NCBI RefSeq assembly: GCF_017355265.1
Contig: NZ_JADIJQ010000014.1
Coordinates: forward strand, 1 to 64,000
DNA from: Tessaracoccus sp. SD287
GTDB lineage: Bacteria; Actinomycetota; Actinomycetes; Propionibacteriales; Propionibacteriaceae
DNA: 64,000 nt
Direction of reading: 5' to 3'
Shown here: positions 1-7,030 of the stretch, one piece after another
How the letters are laid out: every line of letters starts with the position of its first letter
Numbering within the stretch: the first letter of the stretch is position 1
The notes under the pieces: model-generated
The model's database searches: none
The model's input: the letters and a program-made list of their open reading frames with translations, nothing else
What the model was told of the DNA's origin: nothing
Program-made: the position numbers and the translations under genes

Positions 1-288
1 ACCGAAGAGGTCCCCGTGACCGACGTCACCCCTGAGGACGACCAGGTGGGCACCACCGTGGATGACCAGGTCGACGAGCAGGCGGCCACCGCTGCCGAGG
101 GCACCGTCTACGGCGAGGGCTCCTACTCCGGCGCCGAGCCGCCGGAAGGCTTCACCATCAAGGGCAACGAACGCTCCAAGAAGTACCATGTGCCGGAGTC
201 GGGTGGCTACGAACGCACGATCGCCGACGTGTGGTTCAACTCCGAGGAGGCGGCCCAGGCGGCCGGCTTCTCCAAGGCGCAACGCTGA
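1..288 (+). CDS. Sunset-type C-terminal domain protein, probably cut by the left edge
   Basis: The reading frame is open from base 1. A GTG at 16 is the first possible start, but the five codons before it are also coding-like, so this may be the tail of a longer protein. The first 45 residues are acidic and low-complexity (Asp, Glu, Ala, Thr), which suggests a disordered linker. The last 45 form a compact module with IKGNERSKKYH, then YERTIADVWF and EEAAQAAGF, the pattern of the short 'sunset' domain found at the ends of nucleases and other proteins. Molecular function is unknown. A strong hairpin follows the stop, so the transcript ends here. Confidence 0.6.
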   Translation, partial: TEEVPVTDVTPEDDQVGTTVDDQVDEQAATAAEGTVYGEGSYSGAEPPEGFTIKGNERSKKYHVPESGGYERTIADVWFNSEEAAQAAGFSKAQR

Positions 289-320
289 CCCTCAGCGCAC
301 TGAGCCGAATGTGATCCACC

Positions 321-353
321 AGCGGGACCCGGACGAATCGTCCGGGTCCCGCT
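321..353. terminator. Strong hairpin terminator after the edge gene
   Basis: Bases 321-334 pair perfectly with 340-353, giving a 14-bp GC-rich stem with a 5-nt loop. There is no T run, as is usual in actinobacteria. It lies 32 bp after the stop at 288. Confidence 0.75.
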
Positions 354-461
354 GTCGTGTCCGGAGCATCAGCAAGGTTTTCGACACCACCGTCACATGA
401 AACGCTTCCCCGGATGGGCATTACCAGGTGAGAGGACATTCCCATCCAGCCAGGAGTCGAC

Positions 462-992
462 ATGTGCACCCATCCCCCGCCACCCTCTGCGCACGACTGG
501 CACCAGGCCGCCGGGCACCCCGTGCCGGTAGTGCCCGCCTGGCCCTTCCGCGCCTACCTGCTGCACGTGGCCGAGGCAGTCGACCTGCCCTGGCGGGCGG
601 TGGCCCTGAGCGCCGGCCTTGATGCGCGGACGGCCGCGGCCATCCTGGGCAGCCGACCCGGGGGCGGGCTGCTCACCTCCAGCCAGGCGGCGGCCGTGGT
701 GGCGCTCGACGCGAACAGGTTGCGCTGGCGTGCAGGTCTCGACGTCGATGCCCACCATGCCCGCACCATGGCGCAGGCCCTGCGCGGGGCCGGCTTCGGG
801 CTGCCCACGATCGCCGCGTTCCTCCGTCTGTCCCGACCCGAGACCTCGGCCCTGCTCGACGGATCCGTGACCCGATGCAGCCAACGCACCGAACTGCTGG
901 CCAGTGCGGCGCTGCAGGCCCGCCGGATTGCCTGCCCCGGCAGCGCGTCGGCGCCCGCGACGCGCCGGACCGGACTGCGCGCCGTGGCCTGA
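462..992 (+). CDS. Hypothetical protein with two helix-turn-helix-like segments
   Basis: 176 residues. The ATG at 462 has a good ribosome site (AGGAGT, 452-457). I do not recognise the family. The protein is Ala/Leu/Arg rich and mostly helical by appearance. Two stretches look like HTH units: one around residues 44-63 (WRAVALSAGLDARTAAAILG) and one around 110-130 (LPTIAAFLRLSRPETSALLDG without its last residue). Cysteines occur only at the N-terminus and near the C-terminus. There is no signal peptide. DNA binding is an inference. The next gene starts 32 bp later from its own promoter. Confidence 0.6.
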   Translation: MCTHPPPPSAHDWHQAAGHPVPVVPAWPFRAYLLHVAEAVDLPWRAVALSAGLDARTAAAILGSRPGGGLLTSSQAAAVVALDANRLRWRAGLDVDAHHARTMAQALRGAGFGLPTIAAFLRLSRPETSALLDGSVTRCSQRTELLASAALQARRIACPGSASAPATRRTGLRAVA

Positions 993-1010
993 GGTGGGTC
1001 CCCCAGTCCC

Positions 1011-1016
1011 TAGGGT
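1011..1016 (+). promoter_or_regulatory. -10 box TAGGGT, leaderless start of the prepilin peptidase gene
   Basis: TAGGGT is followed by 7 nt and then GTG 1024. Transcription would begin at the start codon. No separate ribosome site is seen. Confidence 0.45.
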
Positions 1017-1023
1017 GGCAGGC

Positions 1024-1728
1024 GTGGAGACATCACCATGGGCACTGCTGCTGTGGCCGGGGCTGGGCACCGGTCTGGCGGCTGCCGTGCTGGCGCTCGC
1101 GGTCGCCCGCTTCGTGGTGCCCCGCCTGCCGGAGCCCGCACCCGACCCGGATGACGACTACGTCAAACCGCTCTACCGCGACCTGCTGCATCCGCGGGCC
1201 ATCGTCCCCAGCGTGGTGCTCGGTTTCCTTGCCGGGCTGGTGGCGCCGCTGGCCGGGCCGATGGTCGGGGCCGCGGTGGCGCTGGCCGGGGCGGGGGCCG
1301 CCCTGGCCGTCGTGGATGCGTACACCACCTATCTGCCGCGACGGCTGCACCTGCTCACGTCGGCGCTGGTCGTCGCTGCAGCGGTGCTGGGGGTGGCCCT
1401 CAGTGAACCCGCCGTCGGCTGGCTCCCCCTCGGACTGGGGGCAGCCTTCGGGGTGGTCGCCAGCCGCACCCTGTTCTGGGTGGTCTGGCGCGTCGGTGAC
1501 GGATTCGGCTACGGCGACGTCCGGCTGGCTGGTCTGGTCGGTGGTGTCGCCGGGGCGCTGGGCGTGCAGATGTGGTGGCAGTCGTTGCTCGCCTCGGCGG
1601 TCATCGGTGCGGTCGCCGGCCTCGGGGTGCACCTGTGGCGGCGTCGTCACCCCTCACCGCTGGGCTCGGCCTTCCCCTACGGCCCGGCCCTGTGGGCCGG
1701 TCCGTTCGTGGCGCTGCTGGTGGTCTAG
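1024..1728 (+). CDS. Prepilin peptidase, A24 family (membrane aspartyl protease)
   Basis: 234 residues, polytopic. A24 peptidases cut type IV and Flp prepilins at the inner membrane. The two catalytic Asp contexts are present: VDAYTTYLP in the first half, with Asp before a Y-x-P segment, and GYGDVRLAG in the second half, the classic GD-x-K/R-L type motif. There are about seven membrane segments. GTG 1024 is chosen because a longer frame from 904 would overlap the previous gene and because TAGGGT lies 7 nt upstream. It is not beside a pilin gene. The Tad locus at 21356-29653 lacks a peptidase of its own, so this is its likely processing enzyme. The stop at 1728 faces the trpD stop with a 1-bp gap. 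Confidence 0.8.
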   Translation: METSPWALLLWPGLGTGLAAAVLALAVARFVVPRLPEPAPDPDDDYVKPLYRDLLHPRAIVPSVVLGFLAGLVAPLAGPMVGAAVALAGAGAALAVVDAYTTYLPRRLHLLTSALVVAAAVLGVALSEPAVGWLPLGLGAAFGVVASRTLFWVVWRVGDGFGYGDVRLAGLVGGVAGALGVQMWWQSLLASAVIGAVAGLGVHLWRRRHPSPLGSAFPYGPALWAGPFVALLVV

Positions 1729-1729
1729 T

Positions 1730-2797
1730 TCAGGCGACGGCGTTCTGGCTGAGCGGAACCCACGTGTCGAGCAGACGCTGGGCAGCCCCGGAGTCGATGC
1801 CGTCCTCGGCGCGGCGCAACGCCGCCCGCAGCTGCTCGTCGAAGCCACCTGCCAGGTCGGGGCCGTCGAAGGCGACCAGCGCCGCGGCGGCGTTCAGCAC
1901 CACGATGTCACGCACCGGCCCGGTCTGGCCGGCAAAGACGTCACGCACGACCTGCGCATTGTGCGCGGGCGGGCCACCGACCAGGTCGGCCGCCTGGGCA
2001 GCCTGCAGACCGAGGGTGCTCGGGTCGAGGGTGGTGGTCACCACCTGCCCGTCGGCGAACAACCACACCGAGGAGGTGGTGGTGGTGGTCAACTCGTCCA
2101 GACCGTCGGCCCCGTGGAAGACCAGCCCACGGGAGTCGCGGCGGGCCAGCACCCCGGCCATCAACTCGGCCATCCGGGCGTTGGCCACCCCGATCGCCTG
2201 CGCCCGCGGACGCGCCGGGTTCGACAGGGGGCCCAGGAAGTTGAACGTGGTCTGCACACCCAGTTCCTTGCGGGCGGTGGCGGCGTAGCGCAGCGAGGAG
2301 TGGAATCGTGGCGCGAACAGGAAGGTCATGCCCACGGTCTGGAGGATCTCGGCGTGCTTGTCCAGCGGCACGTCCAGGGCGACGCCCAAGGCCTCCAGGC
2401 AGTCGGCGGTGCCGCACATTGACGAGGCCGCCCGGTTGCCGTGCTTGATGACCTTGGCACCGGCAGCAGCGGCCACCATCGAGGCCATGGTCGACACGTT
2501 GACCGTGTTGGCGCGGTCGCCCCCGGAGCCGACCACGTCGACTGCCTCACGGTCGAGTTCCAGCGGCACGGCACGAGCGAGCATGGCGTCGGCCATGCCG
2601 CCGATCTCGTCGATGGTCTCGCCCTTGGCGCGCAGCGCGACGGCCAGTCCGGCGATCTGCACCGGGGTGGCATCACCCGACAGCACCTGGTCCATCGCCC
2701 AGCGTGCCGTCTCCTGGTTGAGGTGGCGGCCCTGGATGAGTCCGGTCAGCAGGTCGGGCCAGGTGGAAGCAGAGACGAGGTCGACCACCTCAGGCAT
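1730..2797 (-). CDS. trpD: Anthranilate phosphoribosyltransferase
   Basis: 355 residues, full length for the family. It transfers phosphoribosyl from PRPP to anthranilate, the second step of tryptophan synthesis, in the cytosol. Visible motifs are GSGGDRANTVNVST (PRPP/diphosphate loop), KHGNRAASS (anthranilate and Mg site) and GTADCLEALG. It is the last gene of a three-gene minus-strand unit and overlaps the preceding receiver-like gene by 8 bp, so it is probably translationally coupled. No other trp genes are nearby. A trpD next to a cytochrome oxidase gene is also the arrangement known in mycobacteria, so the position is old. Confidence 0.93.
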   Translation of the reverse strand: MPEVVDLVSASTWPDLLTGLIQGRHLNQETARWAMDQVLSGDATPVQIAGLAVALRAKGETIDEIGGMADAMLARAVPLELDREAVDVVGSGGDRANTVNVSTMASMVAAAAGAKVIKHGNRAASSMCGTADCLEALGVALDVPLDKHAEILQTVGMTFLFAPRFHSSLRYAATARKELGVQTTFNFLGPLSNPARPRAQAIGVANARMAELMAGVLARRDSRGLVFHGADGLDELTTTTTSSVWLFADGQVVTTTLDPSTLGLQAAQAADLVGGPPAHNAQVVRDVFAGQTGPVRDIVVLNAAAALVAFDGPDLAGGFDEQLRAALRRAEDGIDSGAAQRLLDTWVPLSQNAVA

Positions 2798-3236
2798 GGG
2801 TCACCGGGGCGTCAAAGGTCGCCACCTCGTCGACGTCGCGGCGACGGTGCTTGCGCACCATTTCGGCGAAGATGCCCGGCAGGGTCAGGGGGTCGACCGG
2901 CAGCCCGGTGACGGCCTCGGCCCGCGACCAGGCCGCCAGCCACGCGTCATCCTGGCGGGCCACCAGCAGCAGCACCGGCGGGCAGTCGGCAAGTTCGTCA
3001 TGCAACTGGTAGCCCAGACCCATGCCGCCGGTCGGGGTGGCCTCACCGTCGAGGATCAGGGCGTCGAACTTCTCGTTGTCGAGGATGCGGATCACCGCGG
3101 GGCCGGTGGCCACGTCGACGGTCTCGATCGGGGGCAGGTCCGCGGCCACCGTTCGTCCCAGCGCCGTGCGGATCTGGAGACGGGTGTTGCGGTCATCGGA
3201 GTAAACCATGACCTTCAGCGGCTGCTCAGCGCTCAT
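2790..3236 (-). CDS. Stand-alone receiver-like protein with degenerate active site
   Basis: 148 residues with a CheY-like receiver fold and no output domain. It keeps the acidic pair (SDDRN, near residue 14) and a candidate phospho-acceptor Asp in ALILDGE. The usual Thr/Ser after strand 4 is replaced (LLLVARQDD) and the usual Lys-Pro is replaced by VDPLTL. It may therefore signal without normal phosphorylation. ATG 3236 is preferred to a longer frame because it gives a TGATG junction with the upstream CtaG-like gene. It overlaps trpD by 8 bp. Its role in the oxidase/tryptophan unit is unknown. Confidence 0.75.
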   Translation of the reverse strand: MSAEQPLKVMVYSDDRNTRLQIRTALGRTVAADLPPIETVDVATGPAVIRILDNEKFDALILDGEATPTGGMGLGYQLHDELADCPPVLLLVARQDDAWLAAWSRAEAVTGLPVDPLTLPGIFAEMVRKHRRRDVDEVATFDAPVTHA

Positions 3237-4255
3237 CAGTGATCGTCCTTCGCGTGGTTCTCGTGCCATTGCGTCGCGGCAGCGGCATCCTCCCGGCCCA
3301 CTGTAGTGGTGGCGGCATCGGTATCGTAACGCCCGGCACCGGCCGGGCGTTGCGCCCTGGCCTCCAGTTCCTCCTGCCGGTCCAGCGCCCGGTCGATGCG
3401 TTTGGCCTCCTTCTGGGAGTCCTTGAACCAGTTGATGCCCAGGGCGGTGAGCACCGTCAACATGGTCAGGTCACCGGTGGCCCACAGGATTCCGCCGGCC
3501 CACGCCTGGTCACGCATGGGGCTCAGTCCCCAGTCCCGGTCAAAGGCCAGGTACCAGTCCTCGGCGATCAGCCGGGTGGCCCCCATGATGGTCACCCCGA
3601 TGAAGGCGTGGCCCGGCATCGCCAGCAGCACCAGGAAGAAGCGCAGCGGGTAGGGCAGCTTGTTGGGCAGCGGGTCGACGCCCATGATCGGGACGAAGAA
3701 GGTCACTCCGGCGTAGACCATCCAGATGTGCAGCGCGTCGTGCATCCAGTCATTGCGCATCGTCATGGTGTACAGGTCGCTCATGTACAGCGCGAAGGGG
3801 TAGCCGATCATCACGGCGGTGGTCAGCGGCGGGAAGAGCAGCACCTTGGCAACCCACGAGTGGAGCACCGCCAGCAACCAGCCCCGGGGACGCTTCGGCA
3901 ATGCCCGCAGGGCCAGGGTGACCGGTGCGGCCTGGGCAATGTGCACGCCGACCACCATGGTCAACACCATGTGCTGGACCATGTGCACCCAGAACAACAC
4001 GTTGTCGTAGACGCCGAGGAAGCTGAAGGTGGCCACACCGATCCAGGTCATGCCCGCCACCCAGGACACCGTGCGGTAGACGGGCCAACTGTCGCCGCGT
4101 CGACGCAGCCGCAGCACCCCCCACAGGTACAGCGCCACCGAGACCAGGATCGGGACCAGCGCGCCGAGTTGCACGTCCCAGGTGGTCAGGTAGCCCCACC
4201 CGCCGAGCGCCGGGATGGCATCGTCGGGGGTGGCATGCAGCGGCAGAAGGTCCAT
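3236..4255 (-). CDS. Cytochrome c oxidase assembly protein, CtaG (caa3-type) family
   Basis: 339 residues with about seven membrane segments and a hydrophilic C-terminal tail of about 60 residues. The caa3-CtaG family acts in copper-centre assembly or copper handling of haem-copper oxidases. His-rich membrane motifs such as WVHMVQHMVL and MHDALHIW are seen, in line with metal binding. It is divergent from ctaE with 139 bp between them, and CATAAT lies 7 nt before ATG 4255, which suggests a leaderless start. It is the first gene of the unit with the receiver gene and trpD. Confidence 0.85.
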   Translation of the reverse strand: MDLLPLHATPDDAIPALGGWGYLTTWDVQLGALVPILVSVALYLWGVLRLRRRGDSWPVYRTVSWVAGMTWIGVATFSFLGVYDNVLFWVHMVQHMVLTMVVGVHIAQAAPVTLALRALPKRPRGWLLAVLHSWVAKVLLFPPLTTAVMIGYPFALYMSDLYTMTMRNDWMHDALHIWMVYAGVTFFVPIMGVDPLPNKLPYPLRFFLVLLAMPGHAFIGVTIMGATRLIAEDWYLAFDRDWGLSPMRDQAWAGGILWATGDLTMLTVLTALGINWFKDSQKEAKRIDRALDRQEELEARAQRPAGAGRYDTDAATTTVGREDAAAATQWHENHAKDDH

Positions 4256-4262
4256 GGGCCGA

Positions 4263-4268
4263 ATTATG
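4263..4268 (-). promoter_or_regulatory. -10 box CATAAT for the CtaG-like/receiver/trpD unit
   Basis: On the minus strand CATAAT is followed by TCGGCCC and ATG 4255 (7-nt spacing). This implies a leaderless transcript. No convincing -35 box is seen. Confidence 0.55.
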
Positions 4269-4358
4269 GCACCCCGTCCCCAGCGGCCCCCCGCCCTGCC
4301 CTAACGTCAGGTGGGGACAAGTGCGAGGCCACAAGCTGGACACAAACTGGGGTCTGAC

Positions 4359-4387
4359 ATGACCTAACGCAGATTTGTGGGCATAAT
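4359..4387 (+). promoter_or_regulatory. Promoter of ctaE-qcrCAB (ATGACC - 17 bp - CATAAT)
   Basis: A -35-like ATGACC at 4359-4364, a 17-bp spacer and CATAAT at 4382-4387, then 7 nt to GTG 4395. The same -10 hexamer and spacing serve the divergent CtaG-like gene. Confidence 0.6.
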
Positions 4388-4394
4388 CAGCGGC

Positions 4395-5099
4395 GTGGCT
4401 ACTCAACAGACGACTCGCACCATCGCGGTGCCCAGCGGCGCGCTGCATCCCATCGCTTCAGCGCGCCTCAACAAGCCCGTCGGACGACCGGACATGGTCC
4501 CGGTGGGCACGTGGGTGTGGCTCGCGTCCGAACTCATGTTCTTCGCGGCGCTGTTCGCCGCGTTCTTCATGATCCGCGAGAACACTTACAGCATCGCTGC
4601 TGCTGACGGCAGCACCGCGCTGTGGGTCAGCGAGAAGGCCCACCTGGCCACCACCTTCGCCGCCATCAACACCCTGGTGCTGATCCTGAGCTCGGTCACC
4701 TGCCAGTTCGGTGTCCACGCCGCCGAGCATGGCCACGTCAAGCGTCGCGGCGGGCTGGCCAACCTGGCCAAGTGGGGCATGCGCGAGTGGTACATCCTCA
4801 GCTTCCTGCTGGGCTCGTTCTTCATCGCCGGCCAGGTCTACGAGTACGCCACCCTCGCCAGCGAGGGCTTCACCCCGCAGGCAAACGTGTACTGGTCGCT
4901 GTTCTTCCTGGCCACCGGCTTCCACGGCCTGCACGTGCTGGGCGGCCTGATCGCCTTCCTGTACGCGCTGGGGCGCACCTACCTGGCCAGGACCTACACC
5001 CACGAGCAGACCGTCACGGCGATGGTCGTCTCGTACTACTGGCACTTCGTCGACGTCGTGTGGATCATCCTGTTCGCGGCCATCTACCTCCTGCCCTGA
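4395..5099 (+). CDS. ctaE: Cytochrome c oxidase subunit III (aa3-type)
   Basis: 234 residues and about five to six membrane segments, with the family pattern SSEL-like ASELMFFAALFAAFF near the start and FHGLHVLGGLIAF and YYWHFVDVVWI in the second half. It is a structural subunit of the terminal oxidase in the cytoplasmic membrane. GTG 4377 is an alternative start, but GTG 4395 fits both the -10 box at 4382-4387 and known CtaE N-termini. It leads the ctaE-qcrC-qcrA-qcrB operon, the standard actinobacterial order that builds the bcc-aa3 supercomplex. Confidence 0.93.
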   Translation: MATQQTTRTIAVPSGALHPIASARLNKPVGRPDMVPVGTWVWLASELMFFAALFAAFFMIRENTYSIAAADGSTALWVSEKAHLATTFAAINTLVLILSSVTCQFGVHAAEHGHVKRRGGLANLAKWGMREWYILSFLLGSFFIAGQVYEYATLASEGFTPQANVYWSLFFLATGFHGLHVLGGLIAFLYALGRTYLARTYTHEQTVTAMVVSYYWHFVDVVWIILFAAIYLLP

Positions 5100-5114
5100 C
5101 CCGAAAGGAAGACC

Positions 5115-5918
5115 ATGCGATTCCTCTCCAAGCGGCGCCGCCACCCCGCCGCCAAGCCCCTGGCGCTGGTGCTCGCCCTGTTCGTGATGGGCGCCCTGTA
5201 CTCCGCCCTGCTGCCGGCCGCGCAGTCGAATGCCGACGACACCACCGCCAAGTCGCAGATCGCCCAGGGCAAGGACCTGTTCGAGCTGAACTGCTCGTCG
5301 TGCCACGGCCTCAACGGCGAGGGCACCCCTGAGGCGCCGACCCTGATCGGCGTCGGTGCCGCCAGCGTCGACTTCCAGATGGAGACCGGCCGGATGCCGA
5401 TGGCGCGCCCCGAGGCGCAGGCACCGGCGAAGAAGACCCTGTACAGCGCCGAGGAGATCTCGGCGATCGCGGCCTACGTGGCCAGCCTGGCCCCCGGCCC
5501 GGCCATTCCCAGCGAGGACCAGTACAGCGACACCGGCCTGACCGCTGCCGAACTGGCCCGCGGCGGTGAACTGTTCCGCACGAACTGCTCGGCCTGCCAC
5601 AACTTCGAGGGCCGCGGCGGTGCGCTGCCGAACGGCAAGTACGCACCGGCGCTGACCGAGACCACGGACAAGCACATCCACGAGGCGATCCGCACCGGAC
5701 CCCAGCAGATGCCCGTCTTCTCCAGCAGCGTGCTGACCGACCAGGACGTCACCCAGATCGTGGGTTACCTCAACAGCCTGCACGCCTCACCCAACGGCGG
5801 CTTCGACATGGGCGGTCTTGGCCCGGTCGGTGAGGGCCTGTGGGGCTGGGTACTGGGACTGGGTTCGCTGGTCCTGATCGCTGTTTGGCTTGCCAAGAAG
5901 GGAGCTCGTGCACGATGA
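5115..5918 (+). CDS. qcrC: Cytochrome bcc complex dihaem cytochrome c subunit
   Basis: 267 residues. An N-terminal membrane anchor (about residues 16-36) is followed by two c-type haem sites, C60-SS-CH and C158-SA-CH, and a C-terminal membrane helix (about 240-262). The double haem domain replaces a soluble cytochrome c and passes electrons from the bc part straight to aa3 oxidase on the outer face. The start has a ribosome site (AAAGGAAG, 5104-5111). Its stop overlaps the qcrA start by 4 bp (ATGA). Confidence 0.95.
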   Translation: MRFLSKRRRHPAAKPLALVLALFVMGALYSALLPAAQSNADDTTAKSQIAQGKDLFELNCSSCHGLNGEGTPEAPTLIGVGAASVDFQMETGRMPMARPEAQAPAKKTLYSAEEISAIAAYVASLAPGPAIPSEDQYSDTGLTAAELARGGELFRTNCSACHNFEGRGGALPNGKYAPALTETTDKHIHEAIRTGPQQMPVFSSSVLTDQDVTQIVGYLNSLHASPNGGFDMGGLGPVGEGLWGWVLGLGSLVLIAVWLAKKGARAR

Positions 5919-7030
5919 GCGACAATTCCACCTCACCGCAGGGCACCCACGTCCACCAGGGGCCGCTGGCCCCCGAGGACTACGTCGGCGCCGAACTGGC
6001 GACCCGGGCACCGGTCGCCAACCCGGGGCTCGAGGAGCACATCCCGCGTTACACCGACGTCAACAAGGCCGCCGGTGACCGCGCCTACCGCCAGGTGCTG
6101 ACCATGCTCGGCCTGGTGCCGCTGCTGGCCATCGCCTTCGTGGTGATCTACTTCGCGGTCGACCGCGAGACGATCTTCACGTTCGGTCCGGTGCAGGCCT
6201 TCGCCCAGCACCTGGGTCTCGGCCTGACCGGTGGTCTGGCGGCTCTGCTGATTGGTCTGGCCTGCATCCACTGGGCCAAGCAGTTGATGGCTGACCACGA
6301 GGTCGCCGAGGACCGCCACCCGATCGCCTCGCCCGACGAGGACAAGAAGGCGCTCGCCGCACAGTTCCAGGCCGGCGCCGAGGAGTCGGGCCTTGGTCGA
6401 CGCAAGCTGATCGGTGGTGCCCTGGCGGGTGCCATCGGCATGGCGGTGGTCCCGGTCGTCGTGGTCCTGGCCGACATGGGTCCCCATCCCGGTCCCGGTC
6501 TGCGTGCCGCCACCATCGAGGAGACCCTGTGGGCCGAGGGCGTGCGCCTGGTCAACGACGTCAACAAGCTGCCGCTGCGCCCCGAGGGCATCGAGATCGG
6601 CCAACTGGTCAACGGCCAGCCCGAGAACCTGTTCGACCTGCACGGGACGAAGTTCCAGCAGGAGAAGGCCAAGTCGAGCATCGTGGTCGTCCGAATGGAG
6701 CCCGACCGCATCAAGATCCCCGAGTCCCGCAAGGACTGGCACGTCGGTGGGATCCTCTGCTACTCGAAGATCTGCACGCACGTGGGGTGCCCCATCAGCC
6801 TGTGGGAGCGCACCACCCACCACCTGCTGTGCCCCTGCCACCAGTCGACCTTCGACCTCGGCAACTCCGGTGTCGTGGTCTTCGGGCCGGCGGCACGTTC
6901 ACTGCCCCAGTTGCCCATCAAGGTCGACTCCGAAGGCTTCCTGGTCGCCCAGGCTGACTTCAACGTCCCCGTCGGCCCGAGCTACTTCGAGCGTGACTCG
7001 CGCAATGACTACAAGGACGGTGACAACTGA
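5915..7030 (+). CDS. qcrA: Rieske iron-sulfur subunit of the cytochrome bcc complex
   Basis: 371 residues. There are three membrane helices (about 61-82, 99-120, 166-187), the actinobacterial form, and then the Rieske domain with C287-T-H289 and C306-P-C308-H309 around the 2Fe-2S cluster and the disulfide partner C292. It oxidises menaquinol and passes one electron to QcrC. The longer frame from 5840 is a shadow. ATG 5915 gives the ATGA overlap with qcrC. Its stop overlaps the qcrB start (TGATG at 7028-7032). Confidence 0.95.
   Translation: MSDNSTSPQGTHVHQGPLAPEDYVGAELATRAPVANPGLEEHIPRYTDVNKAAGDRAYRQVLTMLGLVPLLAIAFVVIYFAVDRETIFTFGPVQAFAQHLGLGLTGGLAALLIGLACIHWAKQLMADHEVAEDRHPIASPDEDKKALAAQFQAGAEESGLGRRKLIGGALAGAIGMAVVPVVVVLADMGPHPGPGLRAATIEETLWAEGVRLVNDVNKLPLRPEGIEIGQLVNGQPENLFDLHGTKFQQEKAKSSIVVVRMEPDRIKIPESRKDWHVGGILCYSKICTHVGCPISLWERTTHHLLCPCHQSTFDLGNSGVVVFGPAARSLPQLPIKVDSEGFLVAQADFNVPVGPSYFERDSRNDYKDGDN

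Noticed and set aside
875-2422. 515-residue plus-strand frame through the prepilin peptidase and trpD region
   Set aside because: It crosses two clear genes in another frame or strand and has the Arg/Pro/Gln-rich composition of a shadow frame in high-GC DNA.
4458-5783. 441-residue minus-strand frame opposite ctaE and qcrC
   Set aside because: Runs against two genes with intact haem and membrane motifs; shadow composition.
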